A stretch of DNA of 64,000 nt from Cryobacterium tagatosivorans (lineage in GTDB: Bacteria > Actinomycetota > Actinomycetes > Actinomycetales > Microbacteriaceae): positions 1 to 64,000 of the forward strand of contig NZ_SOEZ01000059.1 of the NCBI RefSeq assembly GCF_004402215.1, given 5' to 3'. Each line of letters opens with the position of its first letter. The stretch's first letter is position 1. Of the stretch, positions 33,842 through 43,702 are shown piece by piece. Under the pieces are notes generated by a model. That model was not told where the DNA came from, searched no databases, and worked only from the letters and a program-made list of their open reading frames with translations. Both the position numbers and the translations under genes were made by a program.

Positions 33842-35218
33842 ATGACGCAGCCCATCGCGACTCTCCTCATCCTCGGCGCAAGCGGAGACCTCACCTCCCG
33901 GCTCCTGCTGCCGGCGCTGGGGCAGCTCCTGACCGAGCAGCACGTGCGCCGGTTGCGCCTGGTCGGCGCCGGCAGCGACGACCTGTCGCCCGCCGAGTGG
34001 CGGGCGATCGTGGTGAAGTCGTTCGCCACCGCCGAGGCATCCGGCGCCTGCGTCGACCACCTCGTGGCCACGACCGTGTACCGCCGGGCCGATGTGACCC
34101 GGCCAGAGGAGCTGCAGGGGCTGCTCGCCCTGTGCGAGGGGGCGCCGGCCGTCTACTTCGCGCTGCCGCCGGCCGTGACCGGGCTGGTCTGCGAAGCGCT
34201 CGCCGAGCTGGAACTTCCCGGCGGCACCCAGCTCGCCCTGGAGAAGCCGTTCGGCTTCGACGAGGACAGTGCGGTTCGGCTCAATGCGAGCCTGGCCAGG
34301 CTCGTTCCCGAAGAGTGCATCCACCGCATCGACCATTTCCTCGGCCGGTCCACGGTCTTCAACCTGCTCGGCTTCCGGTTCGCGAACCGCATCTTCGAAC
34401 CACTCTGGAACAACAACCACATCGAGCGTGTCGACATCGTCTATGACGAGCAGCTCGGACTCGAGGGACGAGCGGGCTACTACGACCGGGCAGGGGCACT
34501 GGTGGACATGATCCAGAGCCACCTCCTGCAGGTTCTCGCCGTGCTGGCCATGGAGCCGCCGGCGACGCTGGATGCCGCGGACCTGCGAGACGCGAAGGGG
34601 ATCGTGCTGCGCGCCACCCGGGTGCGCGGCGGAAGCCCGAGTCGCTCGAGCCGGCGGGCCCGCTACGGCGCGGGCGTGGTCGCCGCGCGACCGGTGCCGG
34701 CCTACGTCGACGAGCCGGGCGTCGACCCCGCCAACGACACCGAGACCCTCGCCGAGGTGACCTTCGAGATCAACAACTGGCGGTGGGCCGGAGTGCCCTT
34801 CACCCTCCGGTCGGGCAAGGCCCTCGCCGCACGGCGCCGCGAGATCGTCGTCACCTTCAAGCCCGTTCCCCATCTGCCGGTGGGGCTCACCGGCCATGAG
34901 GAGCCGACGGTCCTGCGCATCTTCCTCGGGCCGGACGAGCTGTCCCTGGAGCTCAATCTCAACGGCCCGGGTGACCCGCATGTGCTCGAACGGGTCAGCC
35001 TGGGCGCGGTCTTCGGCCCGGGCCAGCTGCTGGCCTACGGGGAAGTGCTCGAGGGGGTGCTCGATTCCGATCCGGCGCTCTCCGTGCGGGGCGATGTCGC
35101 GGAGCAATGCTGGCGAATCGTGGCGCCGGTGCTTGCCGCCTGGCGCAAGGGGAAACCGCCGCTCGAAGAGTACACGGCGGGCACAACCGGACCGTCGGGC
35201 TGGAGCACCCTGGGCTAG
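33842..35218 (+). CDS. zwf: Glucose-6-phosphate dehydrogenase paralogue
   Basis: The 458-residue product has the Rossmann motif LILGASGDLTSRLLLPAL, the EKPFG motif near 140, RIDHFLG near 162 and the GYYDRAGALVDMIQSHLLQ active-site segment. It would oxidise glucose 6-phosphate to 6-phosphogluconolactone with NAD(P)+. It is shorter than the usual 490-515 residues. The canonical RIDHYLGK is RIDHFLGR, so Tyr and Lys near the substrate phosphate are replaced. The usual partners (tal, tkt, opcA, pgl) are absent, so a second, main zwf is expected elsewhere. Confidence 0.85.
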   Translation: MTQPIATLLILGASGDLTSRLLLPALGQLLTEQHVRRLRLVGAGSDDLSPAEWRAIVVKSFATAEASGACVDHLVATTVYRRADVTRPEELQGLLALCEGAPAVYFALPPAVTGLVCEALAELELPGGTQLALEKPFGFDEDSAVRLNASLARLVPEECIHRIDHFLGRSTVFNLLGFRFANRIFEPLWNNNHIERVDIVYDEQLGLEGRAGYYDRAGALVDMIQSHLLQVLAVLAMEPPATLDAADLRDAKGIVLRATRVRGGSPSRSSRRARYGAGVVAARPVPAYVDEPGVDPANDTETLAEVTFEINNWRWAGVPFTLRSGKALAARRREIVVTFKPVPHLPVGLTGHEEPTVLRIFLGPDELSLELNLNGPGDPHVLERVSLGAVFGPGQLLAYGEVLEGVLDSDPALSVRGDVAEQCWRIVAPVLAAWRKGKPPLEEYTAGTTGPSGWSTLG

Positions 35219-35255
35219 GGTGTGCCTCCCAAGGCCAGCCGGGGCGGATTCGAAC

Positions 35256-35325
35256 GCAACTGTGGCCCATTCGGACAACTGTTGCCCGCGTGCCGGCCAC
35301 AGTCGTCCGGATGGGCCACAGTTGC
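35256..35325. repeat. 70-bp palindrome between zwf and a hypothetical gene
   Basis: The 21-bp arms (35256-35276 and 35305-35325; left arm starts GCAACTGTGGCCCATTCGG) match at 20 of 21 positions. A further ACTGT/ACAGT pair lies inside. It stands between convergent genes. Confidence 0.8.
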
Positions 35326-35338
35326 CGCCAGACGGCTG

Positions 35339-35728
35339 TCAGGCGACGAGGCGGGTCTGCTCGCTCTTGCGGATGGACGCGATCGGGAGCTGCACGGGAG
35401 CCGCCACGGTCGCACGCTCCGGCTCGGCCCACACGGAGATCGGGGCGGGAGTCCAGGACAGGGCGGTCGGCTCTGCGTCGCGTTCGCCGCGAAGCTCGGC
35501 CTTCTGGCTGCTCAGGATCCCGGTCAGGGTCGTGGCGATCTGCGTCGCCTTGAGCCCGTGGAAAATGACGTCGGTATCGTCGGCGCTGCGGGAGACGAGC
35601 GTCCACTGGCCACGTTCGCCGATGAGTTCGGCGAGCTTGTCGTGCAACAACTCGAAGATCTGTTCGTCGCTGAGTTCAGGCGCGGACACCTGAATGACGG
35701 GTGCGACGCGACGTCGACGACCAAACAT
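35339..35728 (-). CDS. Hypothetical protein (129 aa)
   Basis: Not recognised. From the ATG at 35728, preceded by AAAGGGG, it begins MFGRRRRVAPVIQVSAPEL. A soluble alpha/beta-looking region follows (DEQIFELLHDKLAELIGERG, then TLVSRSADDTDVIFHGLKAT) and a looser Pro/Ala-rich C-terminus. No TM or signal is seen. Codon use fits the neighbours and the ribosome site is good, so it is probably real. It is convergent with zwf, with a 70-bp palindrome between them. Confidence 0.65.
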   Translation of the reverse strand: MFGRRRRVAPVIQVSAPELSDEQIFELLHDKLAELIGERGQWTLVSRSADDTDVIFHGLKATQIATTLTGILSSQKAELRGERDAEPTALSWTPAPISVWAEPERATVAAPVQLPIASIRKSEQTRLVA

Positions 35729-35830
35729 CGGGGGCCCCTTTCGAGCGGAACGACTGCTTGCCCCAATTCTCGCTGACGCGCACGGGATACCCAAGCCGGA
35801 CACGCCGGGAGATCAGGCAGTTCGGGTCGT

Positions 35831-36019
35831 TCAGGCCTCGATCTTGTGCGCCCTGGCCTGTTCGACGACCGTGTCGATGGCGGCGACGGCGCTCAGCGCC
35901 CAGCCCAGCCACATCAGCACGAGTCGCCAATCGCGCGGCCCGTTCCTCGTGGCCTGGAAGATACTCCACCCGCCCATGATGACGCCGAGCATGGCACCGT
36001 TGAAAATGTACTTGCGCAT
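35831..36019 (-). CDS. Small membrane protein (62 aa)
   Basis: From the ATG at 36019, preceded by GGAGG, it encodes MRKYIFNGAMLGVIMGGWSI and continues with a charged loop (ATRNGPRDWR) and a second hydrophobic segment (LVLMWLGWALSAVAAIDTVV), ending ARAHKIEA. Two TM helices are predicted by eye. Function unknown. It lies between the hypothetical gene at 35339 and the divergent trehalose fusion gene. An in-frame extension to 36190 would read through the promoter region and is rejected. Confidence 0.6.
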   Translation of the reverse strand: MRKYIFNGAMLGVIMGGWSIFQATRNGPRDWRLVLMWLGWALSAVAAIDTVVEQARAHKIEA

Positions 36020-36188
36020 GGGGCCTCCGCTTCGTCTGGCTCCTACCGTACTCGCGCACGGCTCGGATGGCGTTCCGGGGGCCCGCCTGTCGGCATCGCT
36101 CTCCCCGGCCGGGAATGTGGCCGGCTGGTAAACTCCTGATTTTGCAGCACACTTCGACAACAAAGCGCGCAGCGGAACGGACCTCCCC

Positions 36189-38423
36189 ATCTCAACTCCC
36201 GCAGAAACCCGACAGTCCGCCGAGCCCCAGGGCGCCTACCCCCTGGTCGTCCTGTCGAACCGCCTGCCCGTGGATCACGAGGTGAATCCCGACGGATCCG
36301 ACGCCTGGCGCACCTCGCCGGGAGGACTGGTGACCGCGCTGGAGCCCCTGATGCAGGCGTCGGATGGCGCCTGGATCGGCTGGCCAGGGGTCGCCGATCG
36401 GAGCTTCGATCCCTTCGAGAAGGACGGGATCTCGATCATCCCGGTTCGGCTGAGCGCCCTCGAGCTGGAGCAGTTCTACGAGGGCTTCTCCAACGACACG
36501 CTCTGGCCGCTGTACCACGATGTGATCGCCCCGCCGAGCTACCACCGGGAATGGTGGGACTCCTACGTTTCGGTGAATCGGCGCTTCGCCGAACGGGCGG
36601 CTGCGGCCGCTGCGCCGGGTGCCACGGTCTGGGTGCACGACTATCAGCTCCAGCTCGTGCCGCGGATGCTTCGCGAGGCGCGCCCCGACCTGCTGATCGG
36701 CTTCTTCAACCACATCCCGTTCCCGCCGTACGGAATCTACGCGCAGCTGCCGTGGCGCAAACAGATCCTCGACGGCCTTCTCGGCGCCGACCTGATCGGC
36801 TTCCAACGGGTCGCTGACGCCGGAAACTTCTCGGGCGCCGTGCGACGCCTGCTCGGCTACCCCACGCGCGGCGTGGCCATCGACGTTCCGGACACGGATG
36901 GTTCGCGCCGCGTGATCGCGAAGCACTTCCCCATCTCGATCGACGCGGCCAGCTACGAGGCGCTGGCCAGGCGACCCGACATCCAGGAGCGCGCCCGGCA
37001 GATCCGTGAAGACCTCGGCAACCCGAAGACGATCATGCTCGGCGTCGACCGGCTCGATTACACCAAGGGCATCGGGCACCGCATCAAGGCCTTCGGGGAA
37101 CTGCTCGAAGAGGGCAGCCTGAACGTTGAGGATGTCACGCTGGTGCAGGTCGCGAGCCCCTCCCGGGAACGGGTCGGCACGTACATGGCCCTCCGCGACG
37201 AGATCGAGCTCGCCGTCGGCCGGCTGAACGGCGACTACTCCACCATCAGCCATACAGCCATCAGCTACCACCACCACGGGTACCCGCGGGAAGAGATGGT
37301 CGCCCTCTACCTGGCCGCGGACGTCATGCTCGTGACCGCCCTGCGGGACGGGATGAACCTCGTCGCCAAGGAGTACGTGGCCGTGCGATTCGATGGCGAC
37401 GGGGTCCTGGTGCTGAGCGAATTCGCCGGAGCCGCCGACGAACTCAAACAGGCGATCCTGATCAACCCGCATGACATCGACGGCGTGAAGGCCGCCATCC
37501 TCCGTGCCATCGCCATGCCCCGGACCGAGCGCACGCGCCGGATGCGCGCGCTGCGCCGCAAGGTCTTCGACAACGATGTCGCCGCCTGGTCGGCATCCTT
37601 CCTCCGCACCCTGACCGAAGGAGCCGTCGTGCGCGCCGGAATACCCGACAAGCTCGTCGACGCCCTGCGTGAGTTCAGCGGCGCCGAGACGCTCCTGGTG
37701 GCCCTCGACTTCGACGGCACCCTTGCCCCGCACGTCGACGCCCCGGAAGAGGCGCGCGCGGTGGAAGGCACCCGTGAAGCCGTGCAGCGCCTGCTCGACC
37801 TCCCCGGCATTCGGGTCGCCTTTGTCTCCGGCCGCGCCCTGGTGAGCCTGCAGCACGTGGCGCAGCCGCAGGGCGAGGTGCTGCTGACCGGATCGCACGG
37901 CATCGAGGTGCAACTGGACACGCCGGAGATCGAGCTGGACCTGGTCGCCGCCGAACTCGAACAGCTCGACGCGCTCGCCGGCGTGCTCGACCGGATTGCC
38001 GGATCGACCTCCGGCACCTGGATCGAGCGCAAGCCGGCCGGCCTGGCGCTGCACACCCGGCTCGCGACGGCGCAGGACGGCCTGGCCGCCCAGCGCCAGG
38101 CGCGCGAGCAAACAGAGCAGCTCCTGCCGGGACTCACCGTGCGGGAGGGCAAGAACGTGCTCGAGTTCTCCGTCCGGTCGAGCACCAAGGGTGACGCCCT
38201 GGCGCGACTCCGGGATCACACGGGCGCCGACCGGGTGCTCTACGCGGGCGACGACGTGACCGATGAGGACGCGTTCGCGGTGCTGCGCGCTGGCGACATC
38301 GGCCTCAAGATCGGTCCGGGGGTGTCGCTGGCCGGTTACCGGGTCCGCGGCCCGGCCGAGGTCACCGAGGTGCTTGGCCTCCTCGCCGATTTCCGGGCGG
38401 CCGGATCCGCTGCGGCGAGCTGA
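36189..38423 (+). CDS. otsA: Fused trehalose-6-phosphate synthase/phosphatase (OtsA-OtsB)
   Basis: A single frame joins a GT20 synthase (about 1-490) and a HAD-type phosphatase (about 500-735), so one protein could make trehalose from UDP-glucose and glucose 6-phosphate. OtsA signs are VVLSNRLPVD with the substrate Arg, WVHDYQLQLVPRMLREARPD, GVDRLDYTKGI and DGMNLVAKEY. OtsB signs are LDFDGTLAPH (Asp507), VSGR and GDDVTDEDAF. No ATG, GTG or TTG lies between the stop at 36129 and the GTG at 36270, and starting at 36270 would remove the SNR arginine. ATC at 36189 gives a natural (M)STPAETRQSAEP start and is proposed. Confidence 0.88.
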   Translation: MSTPAETRQSAEPQGAYPLVVLSNRLPVDHEVNPDGSDAWRTSPGGLVTALEPLMQASDGAWIGWPGVADRSFDPFEKDGISIIPVRLSALELEQFYEGFSNDTLWPLYHDVIAPPSYHREWWDSYVSVNRRFAERAAAAAAPGATVWVHDYQLQLVPRMLREARPDLLIGFFNHIPFPPYGIYAQLPWRKQILDGLLGADLIGFQRVADAGNFSGAVRRLLGYPTRGVAIDVPDTDGSRRVIAKHFPISIDAASYEALARRPDIQERARQIREDLGNPKTIMLGVDRLDYTKGIGHRIKAFGELLEEGSLNVEDVTLVQVASPSRERVGTYMALRDEIELAVGRLNGDYSTISHTAISYHHHGYPREEMVALYLAADVMLVTALRDGMNLVAKEYVAVRFDGDGVLVLSEFAGAADELKQAILINPHDIDGVKAAILRAIAMPRTERTRRMRALRRKVFDNDVAAWSASFLRTLTEGAVVRAGIPDKLVDALREFSGAETLLVALDFDGTLAPHVDAPEEARAVEGTREAVQRLLDLPGIRVAFVSGRALVSLQHVAQPQGEVLLTGSHGIEVQLDTPEIELDLVAAELEQLDALAGVLDRIAGSTSGTWIERKPAGLALHTRLATAQDGLAAQRQAREQTEQLLPGLTVREGKNVLEFSVRSSTKGDALARLRDHTGADRVLYAGDDVTDEDAFAVLRAGDIGLKIGPGVSLAGYRVRGPAEVTEVLGLLADFRAAGSAAAS

Positions 38424-38467
38424 TCGCACGAGGCGTCACACGAGCGGTGGCCCTTGTCCCGACGTTC

Positions 38468-38479
38468 TAGACTCGGTGC
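38468..38479 (+). promoter_or_regulatory. Candidate -10 box for leaderless ilvD
   Basis: TAGACT at 38468-38473 stands 6 bp before the ilvD ATG, so a transcript would start at about the ATG. No Shine-Dalgarno is visible. The -35 is not clear. Confidence 0.4.
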
Positions 38480-40174
38480 ATGCCTGAGAACGATCTGAAG
38501 CCACGCAGCCGAGCCGTCACCGACGGGATCGAAGCCACCACATCGCGCGGCATGCTCCGCGCCGTGGGGATGGGGGACGCCGACTGGGACAAGCCCCAGA
38601 TCGGCATCGCCAGCTCGTGGAACGAGATCACGCCGTGCAACCTGTCCCTCGACCGCCTGGCCCAGGCGTCGAAGGAGGGCGTGCACTCCGGCGGCGGCTA
38701 CCCGCTCCAATTCGGCACGATTTCCGTCTCCGACGGCATCTCGATGGGCCATGAGGGCATGCACTTCTCCCTCGTCTCGCGCGAGGTCATCGCCGACTCC
38801 GTCGAGGTCGTCATGCAGGCAGAGCGCCTCGACGGCTCGGTGCTGCTGGCGGGCTGCGACAAGTCGCTGCCCGGGATGCTCATGGCCGCGGCGCGCCTCG
38901 ACCTCGCCTCCGTCTTCCTCTACGCCGGGTCGATCGCCCCCGGCTGGGTCAAGCTCTCGGACGGAACCGAAAAAGACATCACCATCATCGACTCCTTCGA
39001 GGCGGTCGGCGCGGTGAAGGCCGGACGGATGAGCGAGGCCGACGCCAAGCGCATCGAATGCGCCTTCGCCCCCGGTGAGGGCGCCTGTGGCGGCATGTAC
39101 ACGGCCAACACGATGGCGAGCGTCGCCGAGGCCCTCGGGATGAGCCTCCCCGGCTCCGCATCGCCGGCGTCGGCCGACCGCCGCCGCGACTACTACGCGC
39201 ACCGCTCCGGCGAGGCCGTCGTCAACCTCCTGCGCCTGGGGATCACGGCCAGGGACATCCTCACCAAAAAGGCCTTCGAAAACGCGATCGCCGTCGCGAT
39301 GGCCTTCGGCGGATCCACCAATGTCGTGCTTCACCTGCTCGCCATCGCCAGCGAGGCCGAGGTCGAGCTGACCCTCGACGACTTCAACCGCATCGGCGAC
39401 AAGGTCCCGCACATCGGCGACCTCAAGCCCTTCGGCAAGTACGTCATGAACGACGTCGACCGCCACGGCGGAGTGCCGGCGGTCATGCGCGCGCTCCTCG
39501 AAGCCGGGCTGATCCACGGCGACGCCCTCACCGTCACCGGCAAGACGGTCGCCGAGAACCTGGCCGAGATCGACCCGCCCGACCTCGACGGCGAGGTCCT
39601 CCGCACCCTCGACAACCCGATCCACGCCAGCGGCGGCATCACCGTGCTCAAGGGCACAATGGCCCCCGAGGGCGCCGTCGTGAAGACCGCCGGCTTCGAC
39701 AGCGACGTCTTCGAGGGACCGGCGCGGGTGTTCGAGCGCGAGCGCGCCGCAATGGACGCCCTGACCGAGGGACGCATCGAAAAGGGTGACGTCGTGATCA
39801 TCCGTTACGAGGGGCCGAAGGGCGGTCCGGGCATGCGTGAGATGCTCTCGATCACCGCCGCCATCAAGGGCGCTGGGCTCGGTGCCGATGTACTACTATT
39901 GACTGATGGTCGGTTCTCAGGCGGCACAACCGGACTGTGTATCGGCCATATAGCACCCGAAGCGGTGGACGCAGGTCCCATCGCCTTCGTGCGCGATGGT
40001 GATCTCATACGGGTCGATATCGCAGCTCGCACGCTCGACCTACTGGTCGACCCTGATGAGCTGGCCACCCGCCGCACCGGCTGGGCTCCGCTTCCTCCGC
40101 GCTACACCCGTGGCGTCCTGGCTAAGTACACGAAGCTCGTGCAATCCGCGGCCCTGGGCGCGGTTACCGGCTAG
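38480..40174 (+). CDS. ilvD: Dihydroxy-acid dehydratase
   Basis: IlvD dehydrates 2,3-dihydroxy-isovalerate and -methylvalerate in valine and isoleucine synthesis. The 564-residue product has the three Fe-S cysteines ([42 protein letters not shown]) and the C-terminal substrate motif [15 protein letters not shown] with the catalytic serine. It is the first gene of ilvD-ilvB-ilvN-ilvC. The ATG at 38480 appears to lie at or near the transcription start. Confidence 0.96.
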   Translation: MPENDLKPRSRAVTDGIEATTSRGMLRAVGMGDADWDKPQIGIASSWNEITPCNLSLDRLAQASKEGVHSGGGYPLQFGTISVSDGISMGHEGMHFSLVSREVIADSVEVVMQAERLDGSVLLAGCDKSLPGMLMAAARLDLASVFLYAGSIAPGWVKLSDGTEKDITIIDSFEAVGAVKAGRMSEADAKRIECAFAPGEGACGGMYTANTMASVAEALGMSLPGSASPASADRRRDYYAHRSGEAVVNLLRLGITARDILTKKAFENAIAVAMAFGGSTNVVLHLLAIASEAEVELTLDDFNRIGDKVPHIGDLKPFGKYVMNDVDRHGGVPAVMRALLEAGLIHGDALTVTGKTVAENLAEIDPPDLDGEVLRTLDNPIHASGGITVLKGTMAPEGAVVKTAGFDSDVFEGPARVFERERAAMDALTEGRIEKGDVVIIRYEGPKGGPGMREMLSITAAIKGAGLGADVLLLTDGRFSGGTTGLCIGHIAPEAVDAGPIAFVRDGDLIRVDIAARTLDLLVDPDELATRRTGWAPLPPRYTRGVLAKYTKLVQSAALGAVTG

Positions 40175-40218
40175 GACTTCTGCTCACCGCTGCATCTGAA
40201 GTAGGGATTTGACCTTCC

Positions 40219-42048
40219 ATGACCACGGAACCTTCGCCCGTGCCATCGCCCACACCGCGCGCCTCCACGGGGCCGGACAAGCCAGGCGCTGAGAGCTCAG
40301 CGCCGGAGGTCCTGACGGGTTCCGGCGCGATCATCCGCACCCTCGAGCTCCTCGGCGTCACCGATGTCTTCGGCATCCCCGGCGGCGCCGTCATCCCGCT
40401 CTACGACGAGCTGATGACGCAGGACGTCATCCGCCACATCCTCGTGCGGCACGAGCAGGGCGCCGGCCACGCGGCCGAGGGTTACGCCGCGGCCACGGGC
40501 CGCGTCGGCGTGGCCATCGCGACCTCCGGGCCGGGGGCGACCAACCTCGTCACGGCGATCGCGGATGCCTACATGGACTCCGTGCCCATCCTCTGCATCA
40601 CCGGGCAGGTCTTCTCGACCTCGATGGGGACCGACGCGTTCCAGGAGGCCGACATCGTCGGCATCACCATGCCGATCACGAAGCACTCCTTCCTGGTGCG
40701 GCGCGCGGAAGAGATCCCGGCGGCCATCGCCGCGGCGTACCACATCGCCTCCACCGGCCGGCCAGGCCCCGTGCTCGTCGACATCACCAAGGACGCGCAG
40801 CAGAACAAGGCGCCGTTCATCTGGCCGCCCAAGCTCGACCTCCCCGGTTACCGTCCGATCACGAAGGCGCACGGCAAGCAGGTCCAGGCCGCCGCCCAGC
40901 TGCTCGTCGAGGCACGGAAGCCCGTGCTCTATGTCGGCGGCGGCGTCATCCGCGCCCATGCGTCGGCCGAGCTGCTGAAGCTCGCCGAACTGACCGGCGC
41001 GCCCGTCGTCACCACGCTCATGGCCCGCGGCGCCTTCCCGGACTCGCACGCCCAGCACGTCGGGATGCCCGGCATGCACGGCACCGTCCCGGCCGTCCTT
41101 GCGCTCCAGGAGAGCGACCTGATCGTGTCCCTCGGCGCGCGGTTCGACGACCGTGTCACCGGCAAGGTGTCCGAATTCGCGCCGAAGGCCAAGATCGTCC
41201 ACGTCGACGTGGACCCCGCGGAGATCTCGAAGATCCGCGCGGCCGACGTGCCGATCGTCGGCGATGCCAAGGACGTCATCGCCGACCTCACCGTGGCGTA
41301 CGCGGCCGCGGCCGCGGAAACGACTCCCGACATCAGCGTCTGGTGGTCCTACCTGAACGGCCTCCGCGAGGAGTACCCGCTGGGCTTCTCCGAGCCCTCC
41401 GACGGCCTCCTCGCTCCCCAGTACGTGATCAAGCGCATCGGCGAGCTGACCGGGCCGGAGGGCACCTACGCCGCCGGCGTCGGCCAGCACCAGATGTGGG
41501 CGGCCCAGTACATCAAGTACGAGCGTCCGAACTCCTGGCTGAACTCCGGCGGCGCCGGCACCATGGGGTACTCGGTTCCCGCCGCCATGGGTGCCAAGGT
41601 CGCCGAGCCGGACCGCGTGGTCTGGGCCATTGACGGCGACGGATGCTTCCAGATGACCAACCAGGAGCTCGCCACCTGCACGATCAACAACATCCCGATC
41701 AAGGTGGCGATCATCAACAACTCGTCCCTCGGCATGGTGCGCCAGTGGCAGTCGCTGTTCTACGACGGCCGGCACTCCTTCACCGACCTGAACACGGGCC
41801 ACGGCACCGCGATGGTGCCCGACTTCGTCAAGCTGGCGGAGGCCTACGGTGCCCTCGCGATCCGGGTGACCAGCGCCGACCAGGTCGACGACGCGATCAA
41901 GCTCGCGCTGGCGACCAACGACCGGCCCGTCGTCATCGACTTCATCGTCAGCCGCGACGCGATGGTCTGGCCGATGGTGCCGCAGGGCGTCAGCAACAGT
42001 TACGTCCAGTACGCCAAAGACCACGCACCGACCTGGGAAGAGGAGTAA
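40219..42048 (+). CDS. ilvB: Acetolactate synthase large subunit
   Basis: This 609-residue ThDP enzyme condenses pyruvate with pyruvate or 2-oxobutyrate. It shows the AHAS opening [20 protein letters not shown] with [13 protein letters not shown], the ThDP glutamate region ([14 protein letters not shown]), the FAD-binding central domain ([18 protein letters not shown]) and the C-terminal ThDP site [15 protein letters not shown]...[12 protein letters not shown]. The first ~35 residues are a Pro/Ser-rich lead. It is 44 bp from ilvD and 2 bp from ilvN. Confidence 0.96.
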   Translation: MTTEPSPVPSPTPRASTGPDKPGAESSAPEVLTGSGAIIRTLELLGVTDVFGIPGGAVIPLYDELMTQDVIRHILVRHEQGAGHAAEGYAAATGRVGVAIATSGPGATNLVTAIADAYMDSVPILCITGQVFSTSMGTDAFQEADIVGITMPITKHSFLVRRAEEIPAAIAAAYHIASTGRPGPVLVDITKDAQQNKAPFIWPPKLDLPGYRPITKAHGKQVQAAAQLLVEARKPVLYVGGGVIRAHASAELLKLAELTGAPVVTTLMARGAFPDSHAQHVGMPGMHGTVPAVLALQESDLIVSLGARFDDRVTGKVSEFAPKAKIVHVDVDPAEISKIRAADVPIVGDAKDVIADLTVAYAAAAAETTPDISVWWSYLNGLREEYPLGFSEPSDGLLAPQYVIKRIGELTGPEGTYAAGVGQHQMWAAQYIKYERPNSWLNSGGAGTMGYSVPAAMGAKVAEPDRVVWAIDGDGCFQMTNQELATCTINNIPIKVAIINNSSLGMVRQWQSLFYDGRHSFTDLNTGHGTAMVPDFVKLAEAYGALAIRVTSADQVDDAIKLALATNDRPVVIDFIVSRDAMVWPMVPQGVSNSYVQYAKDHAPTWEEE

Positions 42049-42050
42049 CC

Positions 42051-42560
42051 ATGAGCACCCACGTTCTCAGCCTCCTCGTTGAAAACAAGCCGGGCCTGCT
42101 GACGCGCGTCGCGGGCCTGTTCGCCCGGCGCGGTTTCAACATCGAGAGCCTCGCCGTCGGCCACAGCGAAATTGCGGGCCTGTCCCGGATCACGATCCTC
42201 GTCGACGTCGAAGACGTGCCGCTCGAGCAGGTGACGAAGCAGCTGAACAAGCTCATCAACGTGATCAAGATCGTTGAACTCGAGCCGTCGCAGTCGGTCC
42301 AGCGCGAACACCTGCTGATCAAGGTGCGTGCCGACAACGCCACCCGGTCCCAGGTGCTCGAGGCCGTTACGCTGTTCCGTGCCCGCGTGGTCGACGTCTC
42401 GACGGATGCCCTGGTGATCGAGGTCACCGGGGACTCCGGCAAGACGCAGGCCCTGCTCCGCGTGCTGGAGCCGTACGGAATCAAGGAGATCGCCCAGTCG
42501 GGCCTGCTCGCCATCGGGCGCGGCTCGAAATCGATCACCGACCGAGTTTTCAAGAACTAG
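42051..42560 (+). CDS. ilvN: Acetolactate synthase small subunit
   Basis: The 169-residue regulatory subunit has an N-terminal ACT domain (VLSLLVENKPGLLTRVAGLF, RRGFNIESLAVG), where valine binds for feedback inhibition in the family, and an ACT-like C-terminal half (LLIKVRADNATRSQVLEAV). GAGGAG lies 8 bp before the ATG at 42051. It is followed by a palindrome and then ilvC. Confidence 0.96.
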   Translation: MSTHVLSLLVENKPGLLTRVAGLFARRGFNIESLAVGHSEIAGLSRITILVDVEDVPLEQVTKQLNKLINVIKIVELEPSQSVQREHLLIKVRADNATRSQVLEAVTLFRARVVDVSTDALVIEVTGDSGKTQALLRVLEPYGIKEIAQSGLLAIGRGSKSITDRVFKN

Positions 42561-42561
42561 G

Positions 42562-42610
42562 GTCTCGACACGCTCGACCACCGGGTTCCGGTTGTCGAGC
42601 TGGTCGAGAC
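42562..42610. repeat. GTCTCGAC palindrome between ilvN and ilvC
   Basis: GTCTCGAC-N4-TCGAC ... GTCGA-N4-GTCGAGAC is a 49-bp interrupted palindrome. Similar GTCTCGAC/GTCGAGAC elements are, from memory, common intergenic repeats in Microbacteriaceae. Confidence 0.75.
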
Positions 42611-42642
42611 ACGACCGCCGACAAACAACAACAAGGAGATAA

Positions 42643-43677
<1,035 letters not shown>

Positions 43678-43702
43678 GCGACGCCCGGCGGGCAGTCACA
43701 CA

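Noticed and set aside
36270-36272. GTG as the start of the trehalose fusion gene
   Set aside because: It would remove the VVLSNR strand with the conserved substrate-binding arginine of OtsA.
36192-38429. Minus-strand open frame of 745 codons opposite otsA-otsB
   Set aside because: Antisense shadow of the trehalose gene, without recognisable domains.
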